Shown here one piece after another: positions 26,274-34,838 of a DNA stretch of 64,000 nucleotides. The stretch is from Akkermansia muciniphila. GTDB lineage: Bacteria > Verrucomicrobiota > Verrucomicrobiia > Verrucomicrobiales > Akkermansiaceae. A program made the position numbers and the translations under genes. The DNA is taken from NCBI GenBank assembly GCA_947624785.1, contig CANQLV010000005.1, positions 160,978 to 224,977 on the forward strand. The letters are read 5' to 3'. The notes beneath the pieces were generated by a model. It ran no database searches, was not told the DNA's origin, and saw only the letters and a list, made by a program, of their open reading frames with translations. Each line of letters begins with the position of its first letter. The stretch's first letter is position 1.

Positions 26274-27317
26274 ATGAAGCAAGTTCAAGTTGCAGTCGTC
26301 GGAGCCAGTGGCTACACCGGGCAGGAGTTGTTGCGCATCCTGTTGAATCACCGCGGGGTGAAGCTGGTGTGCGCCACCTCCCGCCAGTATGCCGGACAGC
26401 CGCTGTGGGAGGTGTTTCCGCGTTTCCGGCAGGTTCCGGGCTCCGACCTGAAGTTTACGGATTCCGATGTGGACGCGATTGCCGCCACGGGCGCGGAGGT
26501 GGCTTTCCTGGCGCTCCCGCATGGCGTGGCCGCTTCCTATGCACGCGGCCTGGTGGACCGCGGCGTGCGCGTGATTGACCTGAGCGCGGATTTCCGTCTG
26601 GACAGCCCGGAGGTATACGAGGAGTATTACGGCAACGCCCATCCGGATACGGCCCTGATGCAGGAGGCCGTGTACGGCCTGCCGGAGTGGCGCCGGGAGG
26701 AAATTGCCCGGGCGCGCATCGTAGCTTCCCCCGGCTGCTATCCCACCAGCATCCTTCTTCCCCTGATTCCCCTGTTCAAGGCCGGCATTCTGGAGCCGGA
26801 GGACGTTGTGGTCTGCTCCGGAAGCGGCGTGAGCGGCGCGGGGCGCAAGTCGTCCATTCCCCTGCTGTTCTGCGAGTGCAATGAGAGTTTCCATGCCTAC
26901 GGCGTGCCGAAGCACCGCCATTTGAGCGAGATTGAGCAGGAGCTTTCCCATGCCGCCGGGGAGACGGTGGTGATGTCCTTTACCCCCCATTTGATTCCCG
27001 TGAATACGGGAATTTGCTCCACCATCACGGCCAGGGTGAAGAAAGGGGCGGATCCCGAGTCCGTCGGCCGCCTGCTGGAAGAAGCTTATGCGGCGGCTCC
27101 GTTCGTGCGCCTTCTGGGCCGCAACCAGCCTGCGGATACCAAGAATGTGACGCGGACGAATTGCGTGGACATCGGCTGGGCCCATGATCCCCGCACGAAC
27201 CGCGTGATTCTGATGAGCGCGGAGGATAATGTGGTGAAAGGCGCGGGCGGCCAGGCCGTCCAGTCCTTTAATATCATGTGCGGGTTCGATGAAACGGAAG
27301 GCTTGTGGGTCCTGTAG
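26274..27317 (+). CDS. argC: N-acetyl-gamma-glutamyl-phosphate reductase
   Basis: Third step of arginine synthesis: NADPH-dependent reduction of N-acetylglutamyl phosphate to the semialdehyde, in the cytoplasm. 347 aa, normal for ArgC. The N-terminal Rossmann motif is VVGASGYTGQELLR, and the catalytic cysteine is Cys155 in SPGCYPTS. GSGVSGAGRK and the HRHLSEIEQEL segment containing the conserved His also fit. It is followed after 32 bp by argJ, so the two form an arginine operon. It marks the return to the GC-rich core genome after the tRNA. Confidence 0.97.
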   Translation: MKQVQVAVVGASGYTGQELLRILLNHRGVKLVCATSRQYAGQPLWEVFPRFRQVPGSDLKFTDSDVDAIAATGAEVAFLALPHGVAASYARGLVDRGVRVIDLSADFRLDSPEVYEEYYGNAHPDTALMQEAVYGLPEWRREEIARARIVASPGCYPTSILLPLIPLFKAGILEPEDVVVCSGSGVSGAGRKSSIPLLFCECNESFHAYGVPKHRHLSEIEQELSHAAGETVVMSFTPHLIPVNTGICSTITARVKKGADPESVGRLLEEAYAAAPFVRLLGRNQPADTKNVTRTNCVDIGWAHDPRTNRVILMSAEDNVVKGAGGQAVQSFNIMCGFDETEGLWVL

Positions 27318-27349
27318 TTTTTTGATACGCTGAAAGGCACTTCAAGACG

Positions 27350-28603
27350 ATGAATGATTCATCTTATATTCCGGTTGACGGGGGTGTTTGCGCGCCCCAG
27401 GGCTTTTTGGGCAGCGCCGTAAGCTGCGGCATCAAGAAGCCTGCGGCCACGCGCCTGGACCTGGCCCTGATTTATTCCACGGAACCCTGCGTTTCCGCAG
27501 GCACGTTCACGACCAACCGCGTGCAGGCCGCCTGCGTGAAGGTGAGCCGTGAGCACCTCCGGAAGGAGAATATCCGCGCCATCGTGGCGAACAGCGGGAA
27601 TGCCAACGCCTGCACCGGAGCCCAGGGGGTGGAAGACGCCAGGGGCGAGTGCAGGAGCATTGCGGAACTTCTGGGGCTGAAGCCTGCGGAGGTGGCCGTG
27701 TGCTCCACCGGCGTGATCGGCCTGCCGATGCCCATGATGCGCATTTACCCGAAGTTCCCGGAATTGGCGGAAGGCCTTTCCCGCGACAAGGGGCACGAGG
27801 TGGCCCAGGCCGTAATGACCAGCGATACGAAGGAGAAGATCATCGCCATTGAATTCATGGTGCAGGGCAGGCCCGTGCGCATCGGCGCATGCTGCAAGGG
27901 CGCGGGCATGATCAATCCCTGCATGGCTACCATGCTGTGCTTTATTACGACGGATGCGGGCATTTCCCGCGACGTGCTGGAGCTGTGCGTGCAGTCCGGC
28001 GTGAAGAGTTCCTTCAATTGCATCACGATCGACGGCGACATGAGCACGAACGACACGGTGCTGGTGATGGCGAACGGCGCGTCCGGCGTGAAGCTGGAAT
28101 CCCCGGAGGATATTTACGCGTTCCAGCAGGCCCTGGCCCATGTGATGCTGGAGCTGGCCAAGCACATCGTGCAGGATGGCGAACGCGTGACCAAGTTTGT
28201 GACCGTGCATGTGACCGGAGGCCGTACGGAGGATGAAGCGAAGAAGGCGGCGGAAGCCGTCGCCAAGTCTTCCCTGGTGAAGAGTTCCTGGAACGGGAAC
28301 GATCCCAACTGGGGGCGCATTATCCATGCCGTGGGCTATTGCGGCGCGAAGGTGGATGAAGAGAAGATCGACATCGATATCGCCGGACTGGCCGCCTGCC
28401 GCGGCGGCATGCAGGCGGATACTCCGTCGGACGATTTGCGGCAGGCCGTGCAGGTTCCCGCGTTCCAGGTGGATATCAATTTGAACCGGGGCGAGTTTTC
28501 CCATACGGTGTATACCACGGATTTGTCTCCGGAGTATGTGGACTTCAACCGTTCCGAGTACGCGTATTGGAACCAGGCGAAGGCCGACGGCCTGACGCGT
28601 TAA
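27350..28603 (+). CDS. argJ: Bifunctional glutamate N-acetyltransferase/ornithine acetyltransferase
   Basis: ArgJ recycles the acetyl group from N-acetylornithine to glutamate in arginine synthesis. 417 aa, usual size. The autocleavage site is present as MATMLCF, with Thr194 the new N-terminal nucleophile after cleavage of the precursor into alpha and beta chains. Other signatures are NSGNANACTGAQG, CSTGVIGLPMP and the KSSWNGNDPNWGR block near the C-terminus. Because the acetyl group is recycled, a complete linear pathway through ArgE is not needed. Downstream is a Cys-cluster gene 11 bp after the stop. Confidence 0.97.
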   Translation: MNDSSYIPVDGGVCAPQGFLGSAVSCGIKKPAATRLDLALIYSTEPCVSAGTFTTNRVQAACVKVSREHLRKENIRAIVANSGNANACTGAQGVEDARGECRSIAELLGLKPAEVAVCSTGVIGLPMPMMRIYPKFPELAEGLSRDKGHEVAQAVMTSDTKEKIIAIEFMVQGRPVRIGACCKGAGMINPCMATMLCFITTDAGISRDVLELCVQSGVKSSFNCITIDGDMSTNDTVLVMANGASGVKLESPEDIYAFQQALAHVMLELAKHIVQDGERVTKFVTVHVTGGRTEDEAKKAAEAVAKSSLVKSSWNGNDPNWGRIIHAVGYCGAKVDEEKIDIDIAGLAACRGGMQADTPSDDLRQAVQVPAFQVDINLNRGEFSHTVYTTDLSPEYVDFNRSEYAYWNQAKADGLTR

Positions 28604-28614
28604 CCGCCGCAGTC

Positions 28615-29118
28615 ATGGCGCCGGGAAAGTGCCGTCATGGAAGAACGGAGGAAGCGGTTCCCTCCGCTGAAATGCTGATGGAAGTGCGGCGCCTTCTGGA
28701 TGAAGGCGCTCTCCGCTCTTCCCGGGCGCAGCGTTTCTGCACGGGCGTGGCGGATTGCTGCCGGTTCCGGCTGACAGGAGAGACGCCGCATGTGACGCTG
28801 GGGGAGGCGTGGGTGGCCTGGAAGGCGTGGCGCGCCGCCGGACGCACGCGCGTGGAGCTGCCGCCGGACGGAAGCTGCCCTTTTCTGAACGGACAGGGGA
28901 AGTGCATGATTTACCAGGGAAGACCGCTGGCGTGCCGCACTCATTTCTGCGTGTCTGCGGGTGGAGCTTTGCCACGGCGGGAAGTGATTGATCTAATTCG
29001 GGCGCTGGAGGATATTGACGCCGTGCTGGGCGGCGATGGAGCAGCCCGGCTGCCGGAGGCGGTGGAAAGGTTGTCCCGGAAAGGTCCGGCAGGCGGGAGG
29101 AGGAAGGGGCGGCGGTGA
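28615..29118 (+). CDS. YkgJ-family cysteine-cluster protein
   Basis: 167 aa from the ATG at 28615; an upstream in-frame start would overlap argJ. Cysteines are arranged as FCTGVADCCRF, then CPFLNGQGKCMIYQGRPLACRTHFC, the pattern of the YkgJ/CxxCxxCC family, which probably binds zinc or an iron-sulfur cluster. The function of the family is unsettled. The C-terminus is basic (RKGPAGGRRKGRR). It may be cotranscribed with argCJ because the gap is only 11 bp. Confidence 0.75.
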   Translation: MAPGKCRHGRTEEAVPSAEMLMEVRRLLDEGALRSSRAQRFCTGVADCCRFRLTGETPHVTLGEAWVAWKAWRAAGRTRVELPPDGSCPFLNGQGKCMIYQGRPLACRTHFCVSAGGALPRREVIDLIRALEDIDAVLGGDGAARLPEAVERLSRKGPAGGRRKGRR

Positions 29119-29278
29119 TGGAATGCAGCGGCTTCTTGATGAAGGCCGGAAGGCCTTTATTCCCGGGCGGATGTTTTCCCTTCAAGCGGTGGGGATATGT
29201 TTTTTCCCTGCGTCTTTTGATGATTGCTGTGCTGGGAAAAGGGATTCTCCGGTCCTTGTAAAAAGAAGGAGCGCTTTT

Positions 29279-30448
29279 TCAGGCCTCCGCATCCGGTTTT
29301 TTCTCTTTTTCCTGCTTGGAGGCCAGGTGGCGCAGAGCGCTGGAGGCCTTTTTGTTGCCGTGCCTGGCGGCTTTCTGATACCATTCCGCCGCCTGTTCGT
29401 CGTCCTGCGGAATGCCGTAGCCGTGGGCGTAGCAATTGCCCACATTGAACATGGCTGTGGCGTTGCCCTGTTCCGCCGCCTTGAGATACCATTTCAAGGC
29501 TTCCTCCCGGTTGACGGGCGTTCCCTTGCCGTTCAGGTGGCACCACCCCAGGTTGAGCTGGGCCGTTGTATGGCCCTGTTCAGCGGCCTTGGTGTACCAG
29601 TGGACGGCTTTGGCCATGTCCACTTCCATGCCCCGGCCGTTGCCGTAGCACCAGCCCAGCGTGTATTGAGCCGTGATCTGGCCCTGAAGGGCTGATTTGT
29701 GGTACCACACCAGCGCCTTGTCAATATTCGGCTGCACGCCGAAGCCGTTTTCATAACACCAGCCCAGGTTATACTGGGCCGTAGCGTGGTTCTGCATGGC
29801 GGCCTCCTCATACCAGTAGGCGGCTTTTTGCGGATTCCGGGGGGTGCCGCTTCCATTGCCGTAGCACCAGGCCAGGTTGTACTGGGCGCGGGGGTCTCCC
29901 TGTTCCGCGGCCTGCTGGTACCAGTACACGGCCTGTTCCCAGTTTTTCTGGCTGGCGCTGTTGGCGTAAATCCAGCCGAGGTTGAGCTGGGCTACCGCGT
30001 GACCCTGTTCCGCCGCTTTTTTGTACCAGGTGATGGCCTGGTGTTCGTCTTTTTCCACACCCAGTCCGTTGATGTAGCAGAACCCGAGGTCGAATTGCGC
30101 GGTGGGATGGCCTTGCTCGGCGGCTTTCCGGTACCAGTAAAAGGCTTTGTCATTATCCTGCGGGGCGCCTATGCCGTTGGAGTAGGCCCAGCCAAGGTTG
30201 AGCTGGGCTGTCACGTGGCCCAGTTCCGCCGCCTGCTGGTAGCAGTAAAAGGCTTCCTGCTGGTTTTCCGCTACCCCGCGCCCCTGTTCATAACTGATCG
30301 CCAGTTGGAACAGTGCCTGGGCGTCTCCTTTCAGGGCTATCTGCTGAAGGGTTTCTATATCGACGGAATAGGTCGAGACGGTGCTTTCCAGCTCGCCGTG
30401 GTTGTTGGAAGCGTCATTCATTTCACAGGTAACCGCACTGGAGAACAT
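29279..30448 (-). CDS. Sel1-like repeat (TPR-type) protein
   Basis: 389 aa, or 380 from the ATG at 30421. It consists of about nine Sel1-like repeats of 36 residues with the core A-E-Q-G-H-x-x-A-Q-x-N-L-G-W-x-Y-x-N-G. An example is AAEQGHTTAQLNLGWCHLNG. Such solenoids are scaffolds for protein-protein contacts. No signal peptide or membrane segment is visible, so the protein is probably cytoplasmic. The C-terminus is basic (ASKQEKEKKPDAEA). It stands alone between the arginine genes and the secreted protease. Confidence 0.88.
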   Translation of the reverse strand: MFSSAVTCEMNDASNNHGELESTVSTYSVDIETLQQIALKGDAQALFQLAISYEQGRGVAENQQEAFYCYQQAAELGHVTAQLNLGWAYSNGIGAPQDNDKAFYWYRKAAEQGHPTAQFDLGFCYINGLGVEKDEHQAITWYKKAAEQGHAVAQLNLGWIYANSASQKNWEQAVYWYQQAAEQGDPRAQYNLAWCYGNGSGTPRNPQKAAYWYEEAAMQNHATAQYNLGWCYENGFGVQPNIDKALVWYHKSALQGQITAQYTLGWCYGNGRGMEVDMAKAVHWYTKAAEQGHTTAQLNLGWCHLNGKGTPVNREEALKWYLKAAEQGNATAMFNVGNCYAHGYGIPQDDEQAAEWYQKAARHGNKKASSALRHLASKQEKEKKPDAEA

Positions 30449-30552
30449 TGGAACAATTCATGCTCTTCTGAACTTATGCGTTTCCCGATTCTGCACATTT
30501 CCCCGGTAAGAATCAAGACCCGTTTTTGAGAGAGAAGGGAGTCCGGAAGGCC

Positions 30553-31548
30553 TTACCGCAGGATGCGCCTGCGGCGGGACACGGTAAGGAATACGCCGCA
30601 GAGGGAGAGAAGTCCAGTGCCGGGTTCCGGAATCCTGAGGTCTCCCAGCGGGGCGGTGAAGCTTTGAAGTTCGCCCAGCCGGTTGCCGGTCAGGCCTGCT
30701 TCGTCGTAATTGTAGCCGTACACGTTGTTTTCACCGTCCACGCTGGTCAGATAGATGTGTTTCTCATCGTCCACGATGACTTTCTGCCGGAACATTCCCA
30801 ATGCATAGTCATCGGAATCCGTCAGGTAGATAATCAGGTTCCCTTCCGCGTCCATATCATAGCCCCACATGGTGATGGCGTGGCCGGTTCCGTACTGGCC
30901 GATGCTGAGCGTGGTTCCCCAGTTGTTGTTGATGCTGTTTTTCAAAACGCTGTAGATTCCGTCCCTAGTATCGCCCTCCCAGAAAGTGTAGGAGTTGAAG
31001 AGCGGGGTGTTGTCCGGCGTTCCCCATTCGTCGTAGGTCACGGTCAGGTTCAGCTCTTTCCAGTAGCCGCCTTCCGAGGAGGGGGCGTCCCTAATCGTGG
31101 AGTCGGTCCCATAAAAGGCGGAGGGAAGCATTCCTCCGTTGAACCACCAGTTGTAAGCCTGTTCCACGGACCCTCCCTTGTCAGTCCAGCTCGTCGTCAG
31201 GGTCTGGTAAACGCGCAGCTGGCAGGCTTCCGGCATATTGCCGTAAGTGGAGGATTTTCCGTTGGGAACCGTGGGGGAGAGGTCGCTTCTGGTATCCTGC
31301 CACCATTGAAGAACGTTGGAGGCCGCCGCTGCCCAGCAGAGCAGGCTGTCTACGGGATTGTCCGGGCTGTAGTAGCCGGAAGGACGGTCTGTAATGGAAC
31401 CGCTGCCCCACTTCCATTTGGTTTTCTTGTTGCAGTCATACCATCCGCCGGATTCAGAGACGTTTTCAAGGAATACGGGCGTGGCATGGAGTGTTTCAGG
31501 AAGAAGAAACAGCGCCAGCAGCGCTATGGGAAAGAAACGGGGATTCAT
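30553..31548 (-). CDS. IdeS/Mac-like secreted cysteine protease with PEP-CTERM tail
   Basis: 331 aa with a signal peptide (residues 1-22, ends LHATP). The catalytic region matches streptococcal IdeS/Mac (peptidase C66): Cys71 in LLCWAAAASNVLQWW, His223 in GTGHAITMWGYDMD, and Asp244/Asp246 in YLTDSDD. The spacing between His and the two Asp residues is within one residue of IdeS (H262, D284, D286). The C-terminus has the PEP-CTERM sorting signal: PEPG, a hydrophobic stretch and RRRR (about 305-331), so it should be processed by an exosortase such as the one at 49.5 kb and displayed at the surface. C66 enzymes cleave IgG hinges; the substrate here is unproven. Confidence 0.85.
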   Translation of the reverse strand: MNPRFFPIALLALFLLPETLHATPVFLENVSESGGWYDCNKKTKWKWGSGSITDRPSGYYSPDNPVDSLLCWAAAASNVLQWWQDTRSDLSPTVPNGKSSTYGNMPEACQLRVYQTLTTSWTDKGGSVEQAYNWWFNGGMLPSAFYGTDSTIRDAPSSEGGYWKELNLTVTYDEWGTPDNTPLFNSYTFWEGDTRDGIYSVLKNSINNNWGTTLSIGQYGTGHAITMWGYDMDAEGNLIIYLTDSDDYALGMFRQKVIVDDEKHIYLTSVDGENNVYGYNYDEAGLTGNRLGELQSFTAPLGDLRIPEPGTGLLSLCGVFLTVSRRRRILR

Positions 31549-31574
31549 CGGAAAAGCAGAGAGGAATTCCCATA

Positions 31575-31621
31575 TTGCTAGATAAAAGCCCGGAAAGCGT
31601 CAAGAGAATAATTATTATTCT
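31575..31621 (-). promoter_or_regulatory. Candidate promoter and palindrome before the IdeS-like gene
   Basis: On the minus strand TTGACG (31598-31603) is followed after 17 nt by TAGCAA (31575-31580), giving a leader of about 25 nt. Directly upstream of the -35 is an AT-rich palindrome, AGAATAA-N3-TTATTCT (31605-31621). This may be an operator or the weak end of the UvrA-like transcript. Confidence 0.4.
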
Positions 31622-31624
31622 TTC

Positions 31625-34126
31625 CTAATGGGAAAGAAGCCACGGCGCCGTAGGCGCTCCCGGCATGGCCGCTACGGCGGCGGGCGTTCCTTCCGCCACT
31701 ATGTTTCCGCCATGCCTTCCGGCTCCGGGGCCCATGTCCACCAGGTAGTCCGCGGCGTTCAGCAGGTCCTTGTGGTGTTCCACGCAGAGGATGGTGTGCC
31801 CGGCGTCCCTCAGGCGGAAAAGAGCCGTCAGGAGAAGGGCCACTTCATTGAAGTGGAGGCCGCTGGTAGGTTCGTCCAGAATGAAGAGGGCGCGCTTGCC
31901 GTCCTCCGCCAGTTTCCAGGCCGGTGCCTTGGCCAGCTCCGCGGCTATTTTGATGCGCTGGGATTCCCCGCCGGAGAGGGTGTCCGCCCGGCGGTTGAGA
32001 TTGAGATATCCCAGGCCTACGTCCTGCATGCTTTTCAGGATGGCGGCGGCCCGGGGCAGGGAGGAGAAGAATTCCGCCGCTTCATCCACCGTCAGCGCCA
32101 GCGCCTGGGCGATGGATTTTCCCTTCCAGGTGACTTCCAGCGTTTCCCGGTTGTAGCACTGGCCCTGGCAGGCGTCGCAGGGCATCGTGACGTTGCCCAG
32201 AAAGTTCATGTCCACTTCAATCATGCCCGTGCCCAGGCACCGTTCGCAGCGCCCCCCGCGGATGTTGGGGGAAAAGCGCGCCGCCGTGTATCCCCTTTGC
32301 TTGGAAAGAGGGAGCTGGGCGTAAAGGGGGCGCAGGACCTGGAGCAGTCCGGTGGCTGTGGCCGGCGTGGAGCGCGGCGTCTTGCCGATGGGCGACTGGT
32401 CGATGACGACGAGGCGGTTGAAGTGTTCCGAGCCCTGAACGCGGCGCGGAATGCCCTTTTTCCCGGGGATATCCTGCCTGACCGCGGGGATGAGGCAGTC
32501 CCGGACAAGGGTGGACTTTCCGGAACCGGAGGGGCCGGAGATGCAGGTCAGCGTGCCGACCGGGATGTTCAGGGTAACGTTGTTGAGGTTGTGCTTGTCT
32601 GCCCCGGCCAGGACCAGATGCCCGGTGGGAACCGTCCTGTGTGCGGAGGCGGGCATGCTCCGTTTGCCGGAGAGCCATGCTCCGGTGGGGCTGCCGGCGT
32701 TTTCCAGAATTTCCGGAAGGGTTCCTTGCGCCAGAATGCGGCCGCCGTTGGTCCCGGAGCCAGGGCCCATGTCCACCAGATGGTCCGCCGCGTTCAGGAT
32801 TTGTTCGTCGTGCTCCACCACCAGGACCGTGTTGCCCTGGTCCCGGAGTGTCCGGAGGGCGCGGAGCAGGCGGTCCGTATCGGCGGGATGCAGTCCGGCG
32901 GTTGGCTCGTCCAGGATGTAAAGCACCCCGGAAAGACCGCCGCCCATCTGGGATGCCAGGCGCGCCCTTTGCAGTTCCCCGCCGGAAAGAGTGTTTGCCT
33001 GCCGGTCCAGGGAGAGGTAGGAAAGGCCCAGTTCGTTCAGGAAGCGCACGCGCCTGTTGATTTCCGCCATGAGCGGGTCCAGCGCCGCCGCCAGGGCGGC
33101 GGGCGTCTTCAGCCGTTCCAGCTCTCCGGCCATGTCTTCCAGCGGGAGAGTCGTCAGCTCCGCCAGGTTATAGGCGCGGTCCGGCGTGTGCATGGTGACG
33201 GCCAGCGCCAGGGGGGAGAGCCGCTGGCCGCCGCAGGCGGGGCACGGGCCGTTTTCCCGCCCATTCAGGCCGGAGCCCTGGCAGGAGGGACACGCGCCCA
33301 GCGGGGAGTTGAAGGAGAAATGGCGGGGCGTAAGCTGGGGAAGCAGGAAGCCCGTTTCCGGGTTGCGGTAGCGGGTATGGAAGGCCTGGACGGCGGTTTC
33401 TTCCCCCGGCCTGGTGATGATGGTCCGCACCTCGTCCGGGTTGATCCGGAGAGCCGTTTGGAGGGAGTCCGCCAGGCGGGAGGCCGTGTTTTCACCGCGG
33501 ACGATGATGCGGTCGATGACCAGGGCGGCATCCGGCGGGGGAGGGGCCGGGGAGCCTATTTCCTCAATGTCCCGCATCTCCCCGTTCCAATAAACCCGCA
33601 GAAAGCCCAGGCGCTGGAAGTCGCCCAGCGTCGCCGCAGGGTCCTGGGCCAGCAGGGCTTCCGCCGGGGCGGCCAGGACCAGGCGCGTCTGTTCCGGCAG
33701 GGAGGCGAGTTCCGCCGCAATCTGGTCCGGACTTTTGCGCACCAGTTCCTTGCCCGTTTCCGGGTCATGGGGCGTGCCGGCGGCCGCATACAGGATGCGC
33801 AGGTAGTCCAGAATTTCCGTGATGCTCCCCAGCAGGGTGCGGGAGCTCTGCTGCCTGGCGGATTGTTCCAGGCACAGGGCCGGGGGCAGTCCGGTGATGC
33901 TGTCCACCTCCGGCTTCTCCGGCTGTTCCATGCCCTGTCTGGCGCGAGCCGAAAGACAGTCCAGGAAACGCCTGCGGGATTCGGAGAAAAGCGTGTCGAA
34001 CGCCAGGGAGGATTTCCCGGAGCCGGAAGGGCCGCTGAACACGATCAGCTTGTTGGAGGGAAGGTCCAGGTCCAGGTTCCGGAGGTTGTGCTGGCGTGCG
34101 CCGCGGATGGAGATGGGAAGGTTCAT
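31625..34126 (-). CDS. UvrA-like ABC-ATPase (excinuclease subunit A family, short form)
   Basis: 833 aa from the ATG at 34126; the open frame runs further up but overlaps the neighbouring gene. It has two ABC cassettes: Walker A GPSGSGKSS near residue 32 and GPSGSGKST near 530, and two signature/Walker B sets (NTLSGGELQRARLASQ with ILDEPTAGLHPAD; DTLSGGESQRIKIAAE with ILDEPTSGLHFNE). Both zinc modules are present (CPSCQGSG...CPAC and CERCLGTG...CDAC). At this size it is shorter than housekeeping UvrA (about 940) and fits the class II UvrA-like proteins. It starts 1 bp after the zinc-ribbon bactofilin stop, so the two are coupled. A second, canonical uvrA elsewhere is likely. Confidence 0.87.
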   Translation of the reverse strand: MNLPISIRGARQHNLRNLDLDLPSNKLIVFSGPSGSGKSSLAFDTLFSESRRRFLDCLSARARQGMEQPEKPEVDSITGLPPALCLEQSARQQSSRTLLGSITEILDYLRILYAAAGTPHDPETGKELVRKSPDQIAAELASLPEQTRLVLAAPAEALLAQDPAATLGDFQRLGFLRVYWNGEMRDIEEIGSPAPPPPDAALVIDRIIVRGENTASRLADSLQTALRINPDEVRTIITRPGEETAVQAFHTRYRNPETGFLLPQLTPRHFSFNSPLGACPSCQGSGLNGRENGPCPACGGQRLSPLALAVTMHTPDRAYNLAELTTLPLEDMAGELERLKTPAALAAALDPLMAEINRRVRFLNELGLSYLSLDRQANTLSGGELQRARLASQMGGGLSGVLYILDEPTAGLHPADTDRLLRALRTLRDQGNTVLVVEHDEQILNAADHLVDMGPGSGTNGGRILAQGTLPEILENAGSPTGAWLSGKRSMPASAHRTVPTGHLVLAGADKHNLNNVTLNIPVGTLTCISGPSGSGKSTLVRDCLIPAVRQDIPGKKGIPRRVQGSEHFNRLVVIDQSPIGKTPRSTPATATGLLQVLRPLYAQLPLSKQRGYTAARFSPNIRGGRCERCLGTGMIEVDMNFLGNVTMPCDACQGQCYNRETLEVTWKGKSIAQALALTVDEAAEFFSSLPRAAAILKSMQDVGLGYLNLNRRADTLSGGESQRIKIAAELAKAPAWKLAEDGKRALFILDEPTSGLHFNEVALLLTALFRLRDAGHTILCVEHHKDLLNAADYLVDMGPGAGRHGGNIVAEGTPAAVAAMPGAPTAPWLLSH

Positions 34127-34127
34127 G

Positions 34128-34766
34128 TCACGTAAGCCGGGTGAAGGAGCCCTGGTGCGCGCCCCCCTCCTCAATGATGAGGCGGCGCGCCGTGATGTCC
34201 CCCAGGAATTTGGCGTGCCGGTGGATGGTAACGGTTTCATCCGCCGTGAGCGTTCCTTCCAGGGAACCCTGTATCCAGATGTTTTCCACCTGGATGGCTC
34301 CTGTGACCAGCACCGTCGTCTTTTTTTCCACCACCAGCCTGCGGGCGGAGATGGAGCCGGAGATGTGCTGGTCCGTTTTAATCTTGCAGACGCCCCGGCA
34401 CAGAAAATCGCCGGACGCCCTGCCGTATAAGACCAGGTCCCGGCATTCGATGTTCAGTCCCTTCAGGTCTGCATTGGCCTGCACGGTGACGCTTCCGCAG
34501 GTCTGCACCTTCGTTCTGTGCGTCCTGCTGTGCAGAATGACATCGTCCAGCTTGATGTAGGCGGAGCAGTGGCCGCATCTGGCGGAAACGGCCGTGACGG
34601 GAACGGAAGTGCTTTTGCGGCAGGAGAAGCATTCCACCTCCCGGGTGGGGGCAGGCCTGCTTTCCGCGGCTGCCGGGAGTGTCCAGGGAGGAGCCGGAGC
34701 GGGACGCCTGATTTTTCCGGAAGGCGCGCTGCTGGTTCGTGGAACGGGATGGAAGGAGGGAGTCAT
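34128..34766 (-). CDS. Bactofilin-family protein with N-terminal zinc ribbon
   Basis: 212 aa. Residues 45-70 hold a two-CxxC zinc ribbon (CFSC...CGHC). The C-terminal half is a polymer-forming bactofilin/DUF583 beta-helix, seen in repeated hydrophobic rungs such as VQANADLKGLNIECRDLVLYG and ISGSISARRLVVEKK. Bactofilins self-assemble into filaments that position envelope enzymes. The zinc ribbon before the bactofilin domain is uncommon and may tether a partner. It is translationally coupled to the UvrA-like gene and lies 73 bp after a second bactofilin gene. Confidence 0.78.
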   Translation of the reverse strand: MTPSFHPVPRTSSAPSGKIRRPAPAPPWTLPAAAESRPAPTREVECFSCRKSTSVPVTAVSARCGHCSAYIKLDDVILHSRTHRTKVQTCGSVTVQANADLKGLNIECRDLVLYGRASGDFLCRGVCKIKTDQHISGSISARRLVVEKKTTVLVTGAIQVENIWIQGSLEGTLTADETVTIHRHAKFLGDITARRLIIEEGGAHQGSFTRLT

Positions 34767-34838
34767 GGAACAAAGAGGGCGGCAAAAGAACGATCCGTTC
34801 CTTTGACGCCCCTGAAAATGGCTGGTGGAAGGTTTTTC

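Noticed and set aside
29140..29160. Terminator between Cys-cluster gene and Sel1-repeat gene
   Set aside because: The stem is only 6 bp (AAGGCC/GGCCTT) with a weak T-run.
31628..34135. 835-codon plus-strand open frame opposite the UvrA-like gene
   Set aside because: Shadow of a GC-rich gene with intact UvrA signatures on the minus strand; product has no recognisable domain.
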